Positions 53,379-63,936 are shown, numbered from the stretch's first letter. The stretch: DNA of 64,000 nt from Phyllobacterium sp. 21LDTY02-6 (GCF_023554255.2 NZ_JAMJWD020000004.1:310001-374000), one strand, 5' to 3'. Notes: a model not told the origin generated them from the sequence alone. Numbers and translations: made by a program.

Positions 53379-56297
53379 TCATGCGGCCAGCTTGCCGAGC
53401 CTGGCCAGTTCGGTGAGGGCGGCGGCATCCCGCGCCGACACGTCCGGATAGGCAGGATCCGAGCCGACATCATGGGTATAACGCCATGAGCGCGCGCATT
53501 TGGTGCCGCTCGCCTTTTGCGGCACGACCGCGACGCCGGCGACCTCGCCTGTGGTGAAGGCGCCGGCCGGCGCCTCGCCTGCGGTGATGGAGATCGCGCT
53601 GGTGATGCAGATCTCGGCCATGTCCAGCCCCGCGATGGCGGCAAGCAGTTCCTTGTCGGCAATGTGGACGACGGGCGCGGCTTCCAGCGAAGAACCGATG
53701 GTCTTCTGCGCCCGTTCGAGCTCCAGCGCACCGGTCACGACGCGGCGCACATCCTTGACCCGCCGCCATTTGGCCGCGAGCGCATCATTGCGCCATTCCG
53801 CCGGCGTTTCGCGGAACTGCTCGAGATGGATCGACTGCGCGTCCTTGTGCAGGTCGAGCCAGGCTTCCTCGGTCGTGAATGGCAGCATCGGAGCGAGCCA
53901 TGTGACGATGCGGTCGAAGAGGTGCCGCACGACCTGCAGTGCCGCCTTGCGCTTCACGCTGGAAGGCGCGTCGCAGTAAAGCGCATCCTTGCGGATGTCG
54001 AAATAGAACGCGGACAGCTCCACATTCATGAAATCGACCAGGGCGCGGGTAATGCGCTTGAACTCGAAACCGTCATAGGCCGAGCGGACCAGCTCGTCGA
54101 GTTCCGCAAGGCGGTGCAGCATCAACTGTTCGAGTTCGGGCATCTCGGCATAGGGAACCACCTCGCCCTCGTCATGGGCGAGCGTCCCGAGCATCCAGCG
54201 GATCGTGTTCCGCAGCTTGCGATAGCTGTCTATGTTGGTCTGGATGATATTCTTGCCGAGCCGCTGGTCTTCCCAATAGTCGGTGGTCATCACCCAGAGG
54301 CGCAGGATATCCGCGCCGGAATCCTTGATCACGTCCTGCGGCGTCACGGTATTGCCGAGGGATTTCGACATTTTGCGCCCTTCTTCATCCATGGTGAAGC
54401 CATGGGTGACGAGCGTCTTGTAGGGCGCTACCCCCCGCGTCCCGCAGCTTTCGAGCAGCGAGGAATGGAACCAGCCGCGGTGCTGGTCCGACCCTTCGAG
54501 ATAGACGTCGGCCGGCCATTTCAGGTCCGGACGGTCTTCGAGGGTGAAGACATGGGTGGAGCCGGAATCGAACCACACGTCGAGAATATCGCGAACCTGC
54601 TTCCAGGGCTCGCCGGCCCTTTCGCCGAGGAACCGCTCGCGGGCGCCATCGGCAAACCAGGCATCGGCGCCCTCCTGCTCGAATGCTTCGAGGATGCGGG
54701 CATTGACGGCTTCATCCATGAGGATATTGCCATCCTCGTCGGCAAAGACGCAGATCGGAACGCCCCATGCGCGCTGGCGCGAAAGAACCCAGTCCGGGCG
54801 ATCCTCGATCATCGCGCGCAGGCGGTTCTGGCCGGCGGCCGGCACGAAGCGGGTCTCGTCGATGGCCGCCAGCGCCCGCGAACGCAGCGTCGTCCGGTCG
54901 CCGAGGTCCTTGTCCATATAGACGAACCATTGCGGCGTATTGCGGAAGATGACCGGCTTCTTCGAGCGCCAGGAATGCGGGTAGGAATGCTTCAGCCGGC
55001 CGCGGGCAAACAGCGCATCGCGCTGGATGAGCTCGTCGATGACCGCCTTGTTGGCATTGCCCTTCTTGCCATTGTCGTCGATGACGCGCGCGGCACCGCC
55101 TTCGCGGTCCGGACCGAAGCCCGGCGCGTCCTTGGTGTAATAGCCGGCATCGTCGACGGTGAACGGAATGGCGGAGGAGATTCCCATCGCCTCGATCGCC
55201 TGGCGCGAATCCATCCAGGCGTCGAAATCCTCGCGGCCATGGCCCGGCGCGGTGTGGACGAAGCCCGTTCCGGCATCGTCGGTGACATGATCGCCGGGGA
55301 GCAGCGGCACCTTGAATTCATAGCCGCCGCCAAGGCCCTTGAACGGATGGGCAAGCGTCGTCTGCGGCAGGTCGTCGGCGGTGACGGCCGACAGGCGTTT
55401 GAGCGAAAGCCTGGCCTTGGCCGCAAGCTCCTCGAGCAGGGCATCGGCGAAGACGAACCGGTCGCCGGGGCGCGGGCCGAAGTCGTTTTCCGCCGTTTCC
55501 ACTTCATAGAGACCGTACTGGACCCGCGGCGAATAGGTGACGGCGCGGTTGCCCGGGATCGTCCACGGGGTGGTGGTCCAGATGACCACGCTGGCGCCGC
55601 GCAGATGTTCCGGGCCAGCCTCGACCGGGAACTTCGCCCAGATCGTGTCGCTCTCGTAGTCCTGGTACTCCACCTCGGCTTCGGCCAGCGCCGTCCGTTC
55701 GACGACGGACCACATGACCGGCTTGGAGCCGCGATAGAGCTGGCCCGACATCGCGAATTTCAGCAGTTCGCCGGCGATGCGGCTTTCCGCATGGAAGGCC
55801 ATGGTCGTATAGGGATTGGCGAAATCGCCCTCGATGCCGAGCCGCTTGAACTCCTCCGTCTGGACTTTTATCCAGTTGGCGGCAAAATCGCGGCATTCCT
55901 TGCGGAATTCATTGATCGGAACCTCGTTCTTGTCCTTGCCGCGCGCGCGATACTGCTCTTCGATCTTCCACTCGATCGGCAGGCCGTGGCAGTCCCAGCC
56001 GGGGACATAATTGGAGTCGAAGCCGCGCATCTGGAACGAGCGGGTGATGACATCCTTGAGGATCTTGTTCAGCGCGTGGCCGATATGGATATTGCCATTG
56101 GCATAGGGCGGACCGTCATGCAGCACGTAGAGCGGGCGGCCCTTGCCGTCCTCGCGCAGCTTGCGGTAAAGGTCCATCTCCTGCCAGCGCCTGACCATTT
56201 CCGGCTCCTTGGCGGGCAGGCCCGCGCGCATGGGAAAATCGGTCTGGGGCAGATAGAGGGTCTTCGAGTAGTCGATCGGCTTCGGAGTATCGGTCAT
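53379..56297 (-). CDS. ileS: Isoleucyl-tRNA synthetase
   Basis: IleRS charges tRNA-Ile with isoleucine and edits mischarged valine. The 972-aa product has the HIGH motif in GNIHIGHAL (~residue 62), the CP1 editing domain with [11 protein letters not shown] (~245) and a [16 protein letters not shown] threonine-rich region, and the KMSKS motif in [10 protein letters not shown] (~625). The C-terminal anticodon-binding region follows. The terminal zinc-finger block is degenerate: [16 protein letters not shown] and [12 protein letters not shown] keep one cysteine, where the E. coli enzyme has four. The start at 56297 yields the usual N-terminus. ribF lies 330 bp upstream on the same strand. Confidence 0.97.
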   Translation of the reverse strand: MTDTPKPIDYSKTLYLPQTDFPMRAGLPAKEPEMVRRWQEMDLYRKLREDGKGRPLYVLHDGPPYANGNIHIGHALNKILKDVITRSFQMRGFDSNYVPGWDCHGLPIEWKIEEQYRARGKDKNEVPINEFRKECRDFAANWIKVQTEEFKRLGIEGDFANPYTTMAFHAESRIAGELLKFAMSGQLYRGSKPVMWSVVERTALAEAEVEYQDYESDTIWAKFPVEAGPEHLRGASVVIWTTTPWTIPGNRAVTYSPRVQYGLYEVETAENDFGPRPGDRFVFADALLEELAAKARLSLKRLSAVTADDLPQTTLAHPFKGLGGGYEFKVPLLPGDHVTDDAGTGFVHTAPGHGREDFDAWMDSRQAIEAMGISSAIPFTVDDAGYYTKDAPGFGPDREGGAARVIDDNGKKGNANKAVIDELIQRDALFARGRLKHSYPHSWRSKKPVIFRNTPQWFVYMDKDLGDRTTLRSRALAAIDETRFVPAAGQNRLRAMIEDRPDWVLSRQRAWGVPICVFADEDGNILMDEAVNARILEAFEQEGADAWFADGARERFLGERAGEPWKQVRDILDVWFDSGSTHVFTLEDRPDLKWPADVYLEGSDQHRGWFHSSLLESCGTRGVAPYKTLVTHGFTMDEEGRKMSKSLGNTVTPQDVIKDSGADILRLWVMTTDYWEDQRLGKNIIQTNIDSYRKLRNTIRWMLGTLAHDEGEVVPYAEMPELEQLMLHRLAELDELVRSAYDGFEFKRITRALVDFMNVELSAFYFDIRKDALYCDAPSSVKRKAALQVVRHLFDRIVTWLAPMLPFTTEEAWLDLHKDAQSIHLEQFRETPAEWRNDALAAKWRRVKDVRRVVTGALELERAQKTIGSSLEAAPVVHIADKELLAAIAGLDMAEICITSAISITAGEAPAGAFTTGEVAGVAVVPQKASGTKCARSWRYTHDVGSDPAYPDVSARDAAALTELARLGKLAA

Positions 56298-56627
56298 TTT
56301 TTCAGCTTGTAATGGGCTCGCGCGGTACGCTGCGGGCACGTTTTCAGAGAATGTTCAAAAAAGAGCGCCAGGGCGCCATTCCCGACCTTCCACACCACAA
56401 AGCTCCTGGCTTCAGGCACGCGGTAAGGCCGGGCCGGTAATTCGTATCGTCTGAATGGGTATGGACCGTGCTGCAGCCCGGAAAGCAGTTTTCATGGGGG
56501 CGCTTTTAGCAATCACTGCGGCCAGAATAAAGAGGCCGGCGCAAGAAACTTCAGCGCCGGCCCTGCCGGGCGCAAAGCGGCAAGCCGAAGAACGATCCGG
56601 GAAGGCGGGCTTTCGGCAAACTCGCCC
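56298..56627. other. Intergenic region between ribF stop and ileS start
   Basis: These 330 bp hold the ribF terminator (56534-56562) and the ileS promoter. No T-box, riboswitch or small gene is recognised. Confidence 0.5.
56534..56562 (-). terminator. Terminator of ribF
   Basis: On the minus strand GGCCGGCGC and GCGCCGGCC form a perfect nine-base stem with an 11-base loop, followed by TCTTTATT. It lies 65 bp after the ribF stop. Confidence 0.75.
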
Positions 56628-57608
56628 TCAGGCGAAGTTGAGCGCCGCATCCAGTGGCGACAGCGGCCGCACGCCCTGCAGCAGCGCCCGCGCCTCCTCC
56701 TCGTCGCGCCGGATCTGCTGCATCAGCGGCTCCAGACCGTCGAACTTCTCCTCGCCGCGCAGATAGGCGAAAAAGGAGACGGCGCAGACCTCGCCATAGA
56801 GATTGCCGCTGAAGTCGAACACATAGGTTTCAAGCAGCGGCTCGCCCTCCGCATCGACCGTGGGCCGGCGGCCAAAGCTCGCCACGCCATCATGCAGCGA
56901 GCCGTCGGCCCGGCGAAACCGCACGGCGTAGATGCCGTGCTTGAGGTGTGTTTCCGGCGGCAGCGCCATATTGGCCGTGGGGAAGCCGAGCGTCCTGCCG
57001 AGCTGCTTGCCCTGGATGACCGGCGCCCTTACCCGGTGGCGGTAACCGAGGAGACCCGCGGCCTCGACCACTTCGCCCTCGCCGAAGAGCGAGCGGATGC
57101 GGCTCGAGGAGACCGCCTGCCCGCCTTCGTCGCGGAACGCATCGACGAGGGTGACATCGAAGCCACGCCCCTGCCCCGCATCCATCAGGAAGGCCGGACC
57201 GCCCTGGCGGCCCCTGCCGAAATGAAAGTCGAAGCCGGCGACGATCCGGCTGGCCCCGAGCGCCTCGACAAGAATCCGATCGACGAAATCATCCGCCGTC
57301 AGCTGCGAGAATTCGCGGGTGAAGGGGCATTCGACCACGGCGTCGAAGCCGAGGGCGCCCAGTATCTCGGCCTTTTCCGCTGCCGGGGTCAGCCGGTCCA
57401 CCGGCTGGTCGGGGACGAAGACGCTTCGCGGATGGGGCTCGAATGTCAGCACCAGGCTGGCCCGGCCGCTGGCCCCGGCCGCTTCCAGCGCCTTTTCCAG
57501 CACCGCCTGATGGCCGCGATGCACGCCGTCGAAATTGCCGATGGCCACGACCGCATTGCGCAGATGGCCGGGCAGATGATTGGGGTCGCTCAGGCGCAGG
57601 ATAGCCAT
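56628..57608 (-). CDS. ribF: Bifunctional riboflavin kinase/FMN adenylyltransferase
   Basis: RibF makes FMN from riboflavin and FAD from FMN. The 326-aa enzyme has the N-terminal nucleotidyltransferase domain with IGNFDGVHRGHQAV (~residue 20), GFDFHFGRGRQG (~125) and SSSRIRSLF, and the C-terminal riboflavin kinase domain with LGFPTANMALP (~205) and GVASFGRRPTVD. The start at 57608 is well placed, with the longer upstream frame being the antisense of the HAD gene. It follows the HAD gene after 13 bp, so the two are likely co-transcribed. Confidence 0.95.
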   Translation of the reverse strand: MAILRLSDPNHLPGHLRNAVVAIGNFDGVHRGHQAVLEKALEAAGASGRASLVLTFEPHPRSVFVPDQPVDRLTPAAEKAEILGALGFDAVVECPFTREFSQLTADDFVDRILVEALGASRIVAGFDFHFGRGRQGGPAFLMDAGQGRGFDVTLVDAFRDEGGQAVSSSRIRSLFGEGEVVEAAGLLGYRHRVRAPVIQGKQLGRTLGFPTANMALPPETHLKHGIYAVRFRRADGSLHDGVASFGRRPTVDAEGEPLLETYVFDFSGNLYGEVCAVSFFAYLRGEEKFDGLEPLMQQIRRDEEEARALLQGVRPLSPLDAALNFA

Positions 57609-57621
57609 GGCAGCCGTCACC

Positions 57622-58479
57622 TCACGCAAGGCCCGGCATGGTCGCCACCGGATTGCTGCCATGCTTTTCAAGGAAGGCGGTGAGCTTTTCGACGTCATGC
57701 ACGCCGCCCATGACATAGTCGCCCGCATGGATGCCGCCCGATATATAAAGTACGTCGAGGCCGAACAGGTCGGCGCCCTTCACATCGGTCAGCATGCCGT
57801 CGCCGATGGCCAGCACCCGGTCATGGGCGACGGCGGCGCCTCTCGCCTCCCCGGCGGCGGCAATCGCCGCCTCGTAGATCGGACGGTGCGGCTTTCCCGC
57901 GATGAGCGTCCTGCCGCCCAATTGCCCGTAATCGCGCGCCAGGGCGCCCGCGCACCAGATGAGCCTGTCGCCGCGCTCCACCACAATGTCGGGATTGGCG
58001 CAGATGAACGGCAGGTCGCGCGAGCGAAAGCGCGTCAGCATCTCCGCATAGTCTTCCGGCGTCTCCGTCTCGTCATCGTAAAAGCCGGTGCAGACGACAC
58101 CGTTCGCCTCGCGCTCCTCGACGAGTTCGACATCGAGCCCGTCATAAAGCGTCAGGTCGCGGTCAGGGCCGAGATGGAACAGCTGGCGCGGCGCCTTGCG
58201 GATCAGTTCGCGCGTGACGTCGCCGGATGTGACGATGCGGTCATAGGCGGCTTCCGGCACGCCCAGGGCGTGGATCTGCGCCGCCACACTGTCGAATCGG
58301 CGTGGCGCATTGGTGATCAGAACCACTGTCAGGCCGGCCTCGCGCGCCCGCTGCAAGGCGGCGTTCGCCGGTGCGAAGGAAGCAACCCCATTGTGCAATA
58401 CGCCCCAGACATCGCAAAGGAGCACGTCATAGCGGTCCATTACATCGTCGATACGTTGCAGATGTATCATGCCGCTCAT
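57622..58479 (-). CDS. HAD-superfamily class IIA hydrolase (TIGR01459 type)
   Basis: A 285-aa haloacid-dehalogenase-superfamily protein. CDVWGVLHNG carries the nucleophile aspartate (~residue 23) and its pair, ITNAPRR the second motif, and AIGDGMLTDVKGA the C-terminal metal motif (~225); the cap is of the class IIA type. The family is largely alphaproteobacterial and its substrate is not known; it may be a small phosphorylated metabolite. The start at 58479 follows AAAGGATCAGC. It is 13 bp upstream of ribF, and divergent from the CDF gene. Confidence 0.88.
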   Translation of the reverse strand: MSGMIHLQRIDDVMDRYDVLLCDVWGVLHNGVASFAPANAALQRAREAGLTVVLITNAPRRFDSVAAQIHALGVPEAAYDRIVTSGDVTRELIRKAPRQLFHLGPDRDLTLYDGLDVELVEEREANGVVCTGFYDDETETPEDYAEMLTRFRSRDLPFICANPDIVVERGDRLIWCAGALARDYGQLGGRTLIAGKPHRPIYEAAIAAAGEARGAAVAHDRVLAIGDGMLTDVKGADLFGLDVLYISGGIHAGDYVMGGVHDVEKLTAFLEKHGSNPVATMPGLA

Positions 58480-58576
58480 GCTGATCCTTTCAGAGAATGC
58501 AAAACCCGCCATCGCTTAGCCGATTGCGCCGGGGCTGTCACCACTCAACCGGATTTCGAACGAGGATGTTGACCAT

Positions 58577-58604
58577 CAACATATAAACAACTATTCATAT
58601 GTTG
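58577..58604. promoter_or_regulatory. SmtB/ArsR-type operator of the CDF-arsR operon
   Basis: CAACATAT-N12-ATATGTTG is a perfect inverted repeat with a 12-bp spacer, typical of SmtB/CzrA operators. It lies 18 bp upstream of the CDF start codon and so should cover the promoter and transcript start. Confidence 0.75.
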
Positions 58605-58622
58605 CAGATGAAAGGATACAAG

Positions 58623-59744
58623 ATGGCGCATTCCGACGCAGATCATGGCCCGGACCATGGTCATTCCCACGGCCATGACCACGATCACTCCCATGGTCAT
58701 TCTCATGGTCCGGGCCACAGCCACGTCCCGAAGGTTGGCGCCGGCAATGAGCGGAAAGTGCTTCTCGCCTTCCTGATCACCTTCACTTTCATGGTGGTGG
58801 AGGTTGCGGGCGGCCTCATCTCGGGTTCGCTCGCCCTGATCGCCGATGCCGGCCACATGCTGACCGATGCCGCCGCGCTCGCTTTGTCCTATGGCGCATT
58901 CCGCTTCGGCAGGCGCGCCGCCGACAGGAAGCGGACCTTCGGCTATCTGCGATTCGAGGTGATCGCCGGCCTCATCAACGCGCTGGCGCTGTTCGCCATC
59001 CTGATCTGGATTTCCTACGAGGCATTCGAGCGTTTCCGCAGTCCCTCCGAGATATTGGCGGGGCCGATGCTCCTCGTCGCCATCATCGGCCTCGTGGTCA
59101 ATCTCGGCGTGTTCTGGATCCTCAGCCGCGGCGACAGCGAACATGTCAACATCAAGGGCGCCCTGCTGCACGTACTCGGCGACCTGCTCGGTTCAGTCGC
59201 CGCCATCGTCGCGGCGATCATCATCTATTTCACCGGCTGGACGCCGATCGACCCGATCCTCTCCGTGCTGGTCTGCCTGCTGATCCTGCGCAGCGCCTGG
59301 TCGCTCCTGCGCAACTCGCTGCATATATTGCTGGAGGGAGCGCCGGAAAATGCTGCACCGGAAGAGCTGGAGCGGCATTTGCTGCAGGCCGTTCCGGAGC
59401 TTGCCGGCGTTCGCCATGTCCATGTCTGGCTGATAACCTCGGGCAAGCCGCTTGCGACGCTGCATGTCAGGCCGAGGGACGGCGCCGATCCGCGCCTGCT
59501 GGTGCAGAGGGTCGAAAATGAACTGCGTGAAAAGTTCGGCATCGACCATGCAACGATCGCCATCGACTGGCCGGACATGGCAGCCGACGATTGCCGCCTG
59601 CAGGCGGGGGACGGCGCGCACGCGGATCATGACCATGCCGAACACCAGCATGGGGTTCACGACCATGCCGGCAAGGACCAGGCCGGCAAAAACCATGCCG
59701 GCAGGGACCAGGCCGGCAAGGATCAGGGAGGACACGGGCATTGA
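58623..59744 (+). CDS. Zinc-type cation diffusion facilitator (CDF) exporter
   Basis: A 373-aa CDF transporter that exports Zn2+ and related divalent metals against protons. A His-rich N-terminus (residues ~6-33) precedes six helices. HMLTDAAAL in helix 2 and HVLGDLLGS in helix 5 each carry an HxxxD metal-site pair, which favours zinc over manganese or iron. A C-terminal metallochaperone-like domain follows (~residues 230-320), and the last ~50 residues are again His-rich with five-residue units such as AGKDQ and AGKNH. The start at 58623 follows AAAGGAT; an ATG eight codons upstream lacks a ribosome site. It is followed by its likely repressor with a four-base overlap. Confidence 0.93.
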   Translation: MAHSDADHGPDHGHSHGHDHDHSHGHSHGPGHSHVPKVGAGNERKVLLAFLITFTFMVVEVAGGLISGSLALIADAGHMLTDAAALALSYGAFRFGRRAADRKRTFGYLRFEVIAGLINALALFAILIWISYEAFERFRSPSEILAGPMLLVAIIGLVVNLGVFWILSRGDSEHVNIKGALLHVLGDLLGSVAAIVAAIIIYFTGWTPIDPILSVLVCLLILRSAWSLLRNSLHILLEGAPENAAPEELERHLLQAVPELAGVRHVHVWLITSGKPLATLHVRPRDGADPRLLVQRVENELREKFGIDHATIAIDWPDMAADDCRLQAGDGAHADHDHAEHQHGVHDHAGKDQAGKNHAGRDQAGKDQGGHGH

Positions 59745-60049
59745 CCGCCATACCCTCGCAGCTCGATACGACGATCCTGGCCGAGACCTTCCGCCTGCTC
59801 GGCGATCCGACGCGGCTGCGCATACTCTTCTACTGCCTCGAGGCGCCGCGACCGGTCGGCGATATCGCCGCCAGTCTCGGCCTCTCCCAATCGCTGGTCA
59901 GCCACCACCTTCGCCTGTTGCGCGGCGCGCGGCTGGTGCGGGGCAACCGGCAGGCCAAGCAGATCTTCTACGAGCTGGCCGACAGCCATGTCAGCGGCAT
60001 GCTCGTCGACATGGCGCACCATGTCTGCGAGGAATCCGCCGACGACTGA
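59741..60049 (+). CDS. ArsR/SmtB-family zinc-sensing repressor
   Basis: A 102-aa winged-helix repressor. LLGDPTRLRIL and SLGLSQSLVSHHLRLL form the ArsR-type DNA-binding domain. The last helix, ADSHVSGMLVDMAHHVCEE, has Asp-x-His-x10-His-x2-Glu, the same spacing as the alpha-5 zinc site of SmtB (Asp104, His106, His117, Glu120), so Zn2+ should release it from DNA. The cysteine site near helix 3 used by ArsR is missing. Translation starts at a TTG that overlaps the CDF stop (TTGA), with AGGGAGGA upstream. It is the second gene of the operon and would repress the CDF promoter through the upstream palindrome. Confidence 0.9.
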   Translation: MTAIPSQLDTTILAETFRLLGDPTRLRILFYCLEAPRPVGDIAASLGLSQSLVSHHLRLLRGARLVRGNRQAKQIFYELADSHVSGMLVDMAHHVCEESADD

Positions 60050-60110
60050 GGGGGAGTCCTCACGCTGGGCCCTACCTCGCTCCGAAACAAGAGAGGCAAT
60101 AATGTACCGC

Positions 60111-60357
60111 GTGCTTCGACAGGCTCAGCATGAGGGAGGTTGGGTGTTTGGCAGGGTGGTGATTCTGAGATGTTGGCGGTATTGAGAGCTCGCAGAACCA
60201 TAACCATGCAATCAATCCAATTTCCTCATCCTGAGCCTGTCGAAGGGCGCAGCAACGTTTGTGCAATCCCTTTCTTTGCTTGCATCAAAATAGTGCGTGC
60301 TTCGACAAGCTCAGCATGAGGGAGGTTGGGTGTTTGGCAGGGGGATAATTCTGCGAG
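60111..60357. repeat. Two direct copies of a ~60-bp repeat carrying the CTTCGACA-CTCAGCATGAGG core
   Basis: The sequences at 60111-60171 and 60297-60357 are near-identical; each begins GTGCTTCGACAGGCTCAGC (AAG in the second) and ends near ATTCTGMGA. Each is followed by CCTCATCCTGAGCCTGTCGAA (60224-60245 and 60403-60424), giving a REP-like inverted pair. Further copies are at 60865-60886 and 60945-60966. Confidence 0.85.
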
Positions 60358-61033
60358 GTTTCAGACCCTGGCTCCCTGCTTTTCTGCAATCAAATCAATC
60401 ATCCTCATCCTGAGCCTGTCGAAAGCCCCCCAACAGTAATGCAACACACGGCCCTCCTTGGGGGATAAGTGGAAACTTATCCCACCACTTTGAAACCGGG
60501 TTATTCTGCACAAATCCTTTCCAGTGGGGGAGCAGCTTCCGGCGCTGTTTCGATTGCTGGGGAAGGATGGCGTTGCCGGATAGTCGGAAGTGACAACCCC
60601 GACTGGCCGGCAAACTGCAGAAGGAAACGGGGGTGGCGCTTCGTTTTCCGGGTTGTTGCGTCTGACAAGCGCAACGATAGCAGGCAAAGACGTCGCGGGC
60701 GGTCTTCGGACCTCGACCCTGATACCACTACTGACGCGCTGAAGACCGCCCGTCTCCCCCCTTTTCAATGACCAGACGCGATTGCGCGGGCGTGGTGATG
60801 ATTTTCCGTATTTAATCCACCTCGCCTATGCCGATCTCCACCACCCTCATGCTGAGCCAACCTCCCTCATGCTGAGCTTGTCGAAGCACGCACGATGCTT
60901 TTTGCAGCTTCCCAAAAAAGGGATTGCACAAACGTTGCTGCGCCCTTCGACAGGCTCAGGATGAGGGAAATTGGATTGATTGCATGGTTCTGGTTCTGCG
61001 AGCTCTCAATACCGCCAACATCTCAGAATCACC
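60158..61033. repeat. Long inverted repeat (arms ~175 bp) enclosing a ~530-bp core
   Basis: The left arm (60158-60328) is nearly the reverse complement of the right arm (60857-61033). The arms share the segments GATTCTGAGATGTTGGCGG, ATTGAGAGCTCGCAGAACCA, GCAGCAACGTTTGTGCAATC and the REP-like core, with only small gaps. The span has no transposase and no gene of known type. Together with the REP-like motifs this makes a foldback structure between the arsR gene and groESL. Confidence 0.75.
60462..60751. other. Hairpin-dense core, candidate structured RNA
   Basis: Within 290 bp five independent stems are found. They are GGGATAAGT-GGAA-ACTTATCCC (60462-60483); CCGG-AT-AGTCGG with CCGACT-GG-CCGG (60576-60610); GGAAACG with CGTTTTCC (60623-60649); GTTGCG with CGCAAC (60655-60675); and GGGCGGTCTTC with GAAGACCGCCC (60697-60751). 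Open frames on both strands (up to 135 codons) have biased, low-information sequences and no ribosome site. It is inside the long inverted repeat. It may be a structured transcript, or only the residue of an old mobile element. Confidence 0.4.
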
Positions 61034-61217
61034 CCTCTGCCATCCACCCATTGCCCTCGGTATGAGGGAGGGTGCTAACCATGAGGAAAGTGAGCGCGGG
61101 GAATCTGGATCGATCGTGGAAACGGAGGTTGCGGGGATTGCCCGGCAGGGGCTGGCATGGCGGCACGAATATTTACCCCGCGTTCAGGAACATCCTGGAT
61201 TTCCCCTGTGGTTTCCC

Positions 61218-61246
61218 TTGACTCTCGCAGCGCCTCCTACTATCTC
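61218..61246 (+). promoter_or_regulatory. groESL promoter, RpoH-like
   Basis: TTGACT (61218-61223) and TATCTC (61241-61246) are spaced by 17 bp. The CTTG and CTATCT parts also fit alphaproteobacterial heat-shock (RpoH) promoters. The predicted start falls at or just before the CIRCE element. Confidence 0.6.
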
Positions 61247-61255
61247 CGAACCCAG

Positions 61256-61282
61256 TTAGCACTCACCCGCAACGAGTGCTAA
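61256..61282 (+). promoter_or_regulatory. CIRCE operator (HrcA binding site)
   Basis: TTAGCACTC-N9-GAGTGCTAA is an exact CIRCE match. HrcA repressor binding here controls groESL; the hrcA gene is not in the window. Confidence 0.97.
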
Positions 61283-61340
61283 TAGTGCGGATGTTGCATC
61301 ATCCGTCGATCGTTTTGTCACCAACTCAAGGGTTCTAACC

Positions 61341-61637
61341 ATGGCCAAAACCAAGTTCCGCCCGCTTCACGACCGCGTTGTCGTGCGCCGCGTCGAATCC
61401 GAGGCGAAGACCGCCGGCGGCATCATCATTCCAGACACCGCCAAGGAAAAGCCGCAGGAAGGCGAAGTCATCGCAGTCGGCACCGGCGCTCGTGACGAAG
61501 CCGGCAAGCTCGTACCGCTGGATGTCAAGGCTGGCGACCGTATCCTGTTCGGCAAGTGGTCCGGCACGGAAGTGAAGATCAGCGGCGAAGATCTGCTGAT
61601 CATGAAGGAATCCGACATTCTGGGCATCATCGGCTGA
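61341..61637 (+). CDS. groES: Co-chaperonin GroES
   Basis: A 98-aa ring co-chaperonin that caps Gro[17 protein letters not shown] at the N-terminus, the mobile loop [20 protein letters not shown] with its IIIP contact, and [16 protein letters not shown] at the end are all canonical. It is transcribed from the CIRCE-controlled promoter and lies 62 bp before groEL. Base composition and codon use differ from neighbouring genes in favouring optimal codons, as is usual for highly expressed chaperonin genes. Confidence 0.98.
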   Translation: MAKTKFRPLHDRVVVRRVESEAKTAGGIIIPDTAKEKPQEGEVIAVGTGARDEAGKLVPLDVKAGDRILFGKWSGTEVKISGEDLLIMKESDILGIIG

Positions 61638-61666
61638 TTGCCGGTACCCATCCACAACAACTTTAA

Positions 61667-63343
<1,677 letters not shown>

Positions 63344-63368
63344 TCAGTCCAGTCAGAAATGCGGAAAA

Positions 63369-63393
63369 GGCGGGCCACGAGCCCGCCTTTTTT
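63369..63393 (+). terminator. Terminator of groESL
   Basis: GGCGGGC, a CACGA loop and GCCCGCC are followed by a run of T. It lies 25 bp after the groEL stop. Confidence 0.92.
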
Positions 63394-63445
63394 GTTTGTT
63401 CCGAACCTATGCCGATTGGTGCCTGTTCGGCACCTGTTTTGGCGC

Positions 63446-63844
63446 CTATTCTGCGGCCTCGGGAAAACTCTCCACCAGGCCGTTTCTCGCGTCGAAACGG
63501 GCCCTCGCCGTCCGCACGCGCGCCTCGTTGGCGACGGCCCAGTCACCCAGCGCCCGCACCGGCACCAGCAGGTTGCGGCCAAGATCGGTCAGTTCATAAT
63601 CCACCCGCGGCGGCACCGTCGGAAACACGGTCCGCGTGACGAACCCGTCGCGTTCCAGCCCGCGCAGGGTGCTCGTCAGCATCTTTTGCGATATTCCGGG
63701 GATCGTCCGTTTCAGCTCGTTGAAGCGCATCGGCCGCTTGCCGAGGAAGCTGACGACGAGGACCGTCCATTTGTCGCCGACACGCTGCAGGATATTGTGC
63801 ACGGTGGCGCATGCGCTGGTTACTTCGAAGTGATTCGGTTTCAA
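63446..63844 (-). CDS. HxlR-family transcriptional regulator
   Basis: A 132-aa winged-helix regulator. VGDKWTVLVVSFLGKRPMRFNELKR, split as the HxlR signature, is near residues 22-46, ISQKMLTSTLRGLERDGFV is the recognition helix, and VDYELTDLGRNLL the wing. Translation apparently starts at a TTG at 63844, seven bases after AAGGAGG, since no ATG or GTG is suitably placed. HxlR proteins often sense quinones or reactive aldehydes and control divergent oxidoreductases, which fits the FMN-reductase gene across 92 bp. GGTCAC direct repeats in the intergenic region may be its operator. Confidence 0.9.
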   Translation of the reverse strand: MKPNHFEVTSACATVHNILQRVGDKWTVLVVSFLGKRPMRFNELKRTIPGISQKMLTSTLRGLERDGFVTRTVFPTVPPRVDYELTDLGRNLLVPVRALGDWAVANEARVRTARARFDARNGLVESFPEAAE

Positions 63845-63936
63845 AAAAGTGCCTCCTTGCCACGTCTCGAGATGGTCACTTATATAGCGCCGGTCACCAA
63901 TCGTTACCACCCCCAAGCACAAAGGATTCACCGAGC

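Noticed and set aside
53517..56312. A 931-codon plus-strand open frame
   Set aside because: Fully antisense to ileS; no domain is recognisable and no ribosome site is present.
60462..60751. Considered as tmRNA, RNase P RNA, SRP RNA or a retron ncRNA
   Set aside because: I saw no tag-peptide coding stretch, no conserved RNase P or SRP core motifs, and no reverse transcriptase nearby.
60361..60768. 135-codon minus-strand open frame in the foldback core
   Set aside because: It has no ribosome site, reads through REP-like sequence and hairpins, and shows no protein-like pattern.
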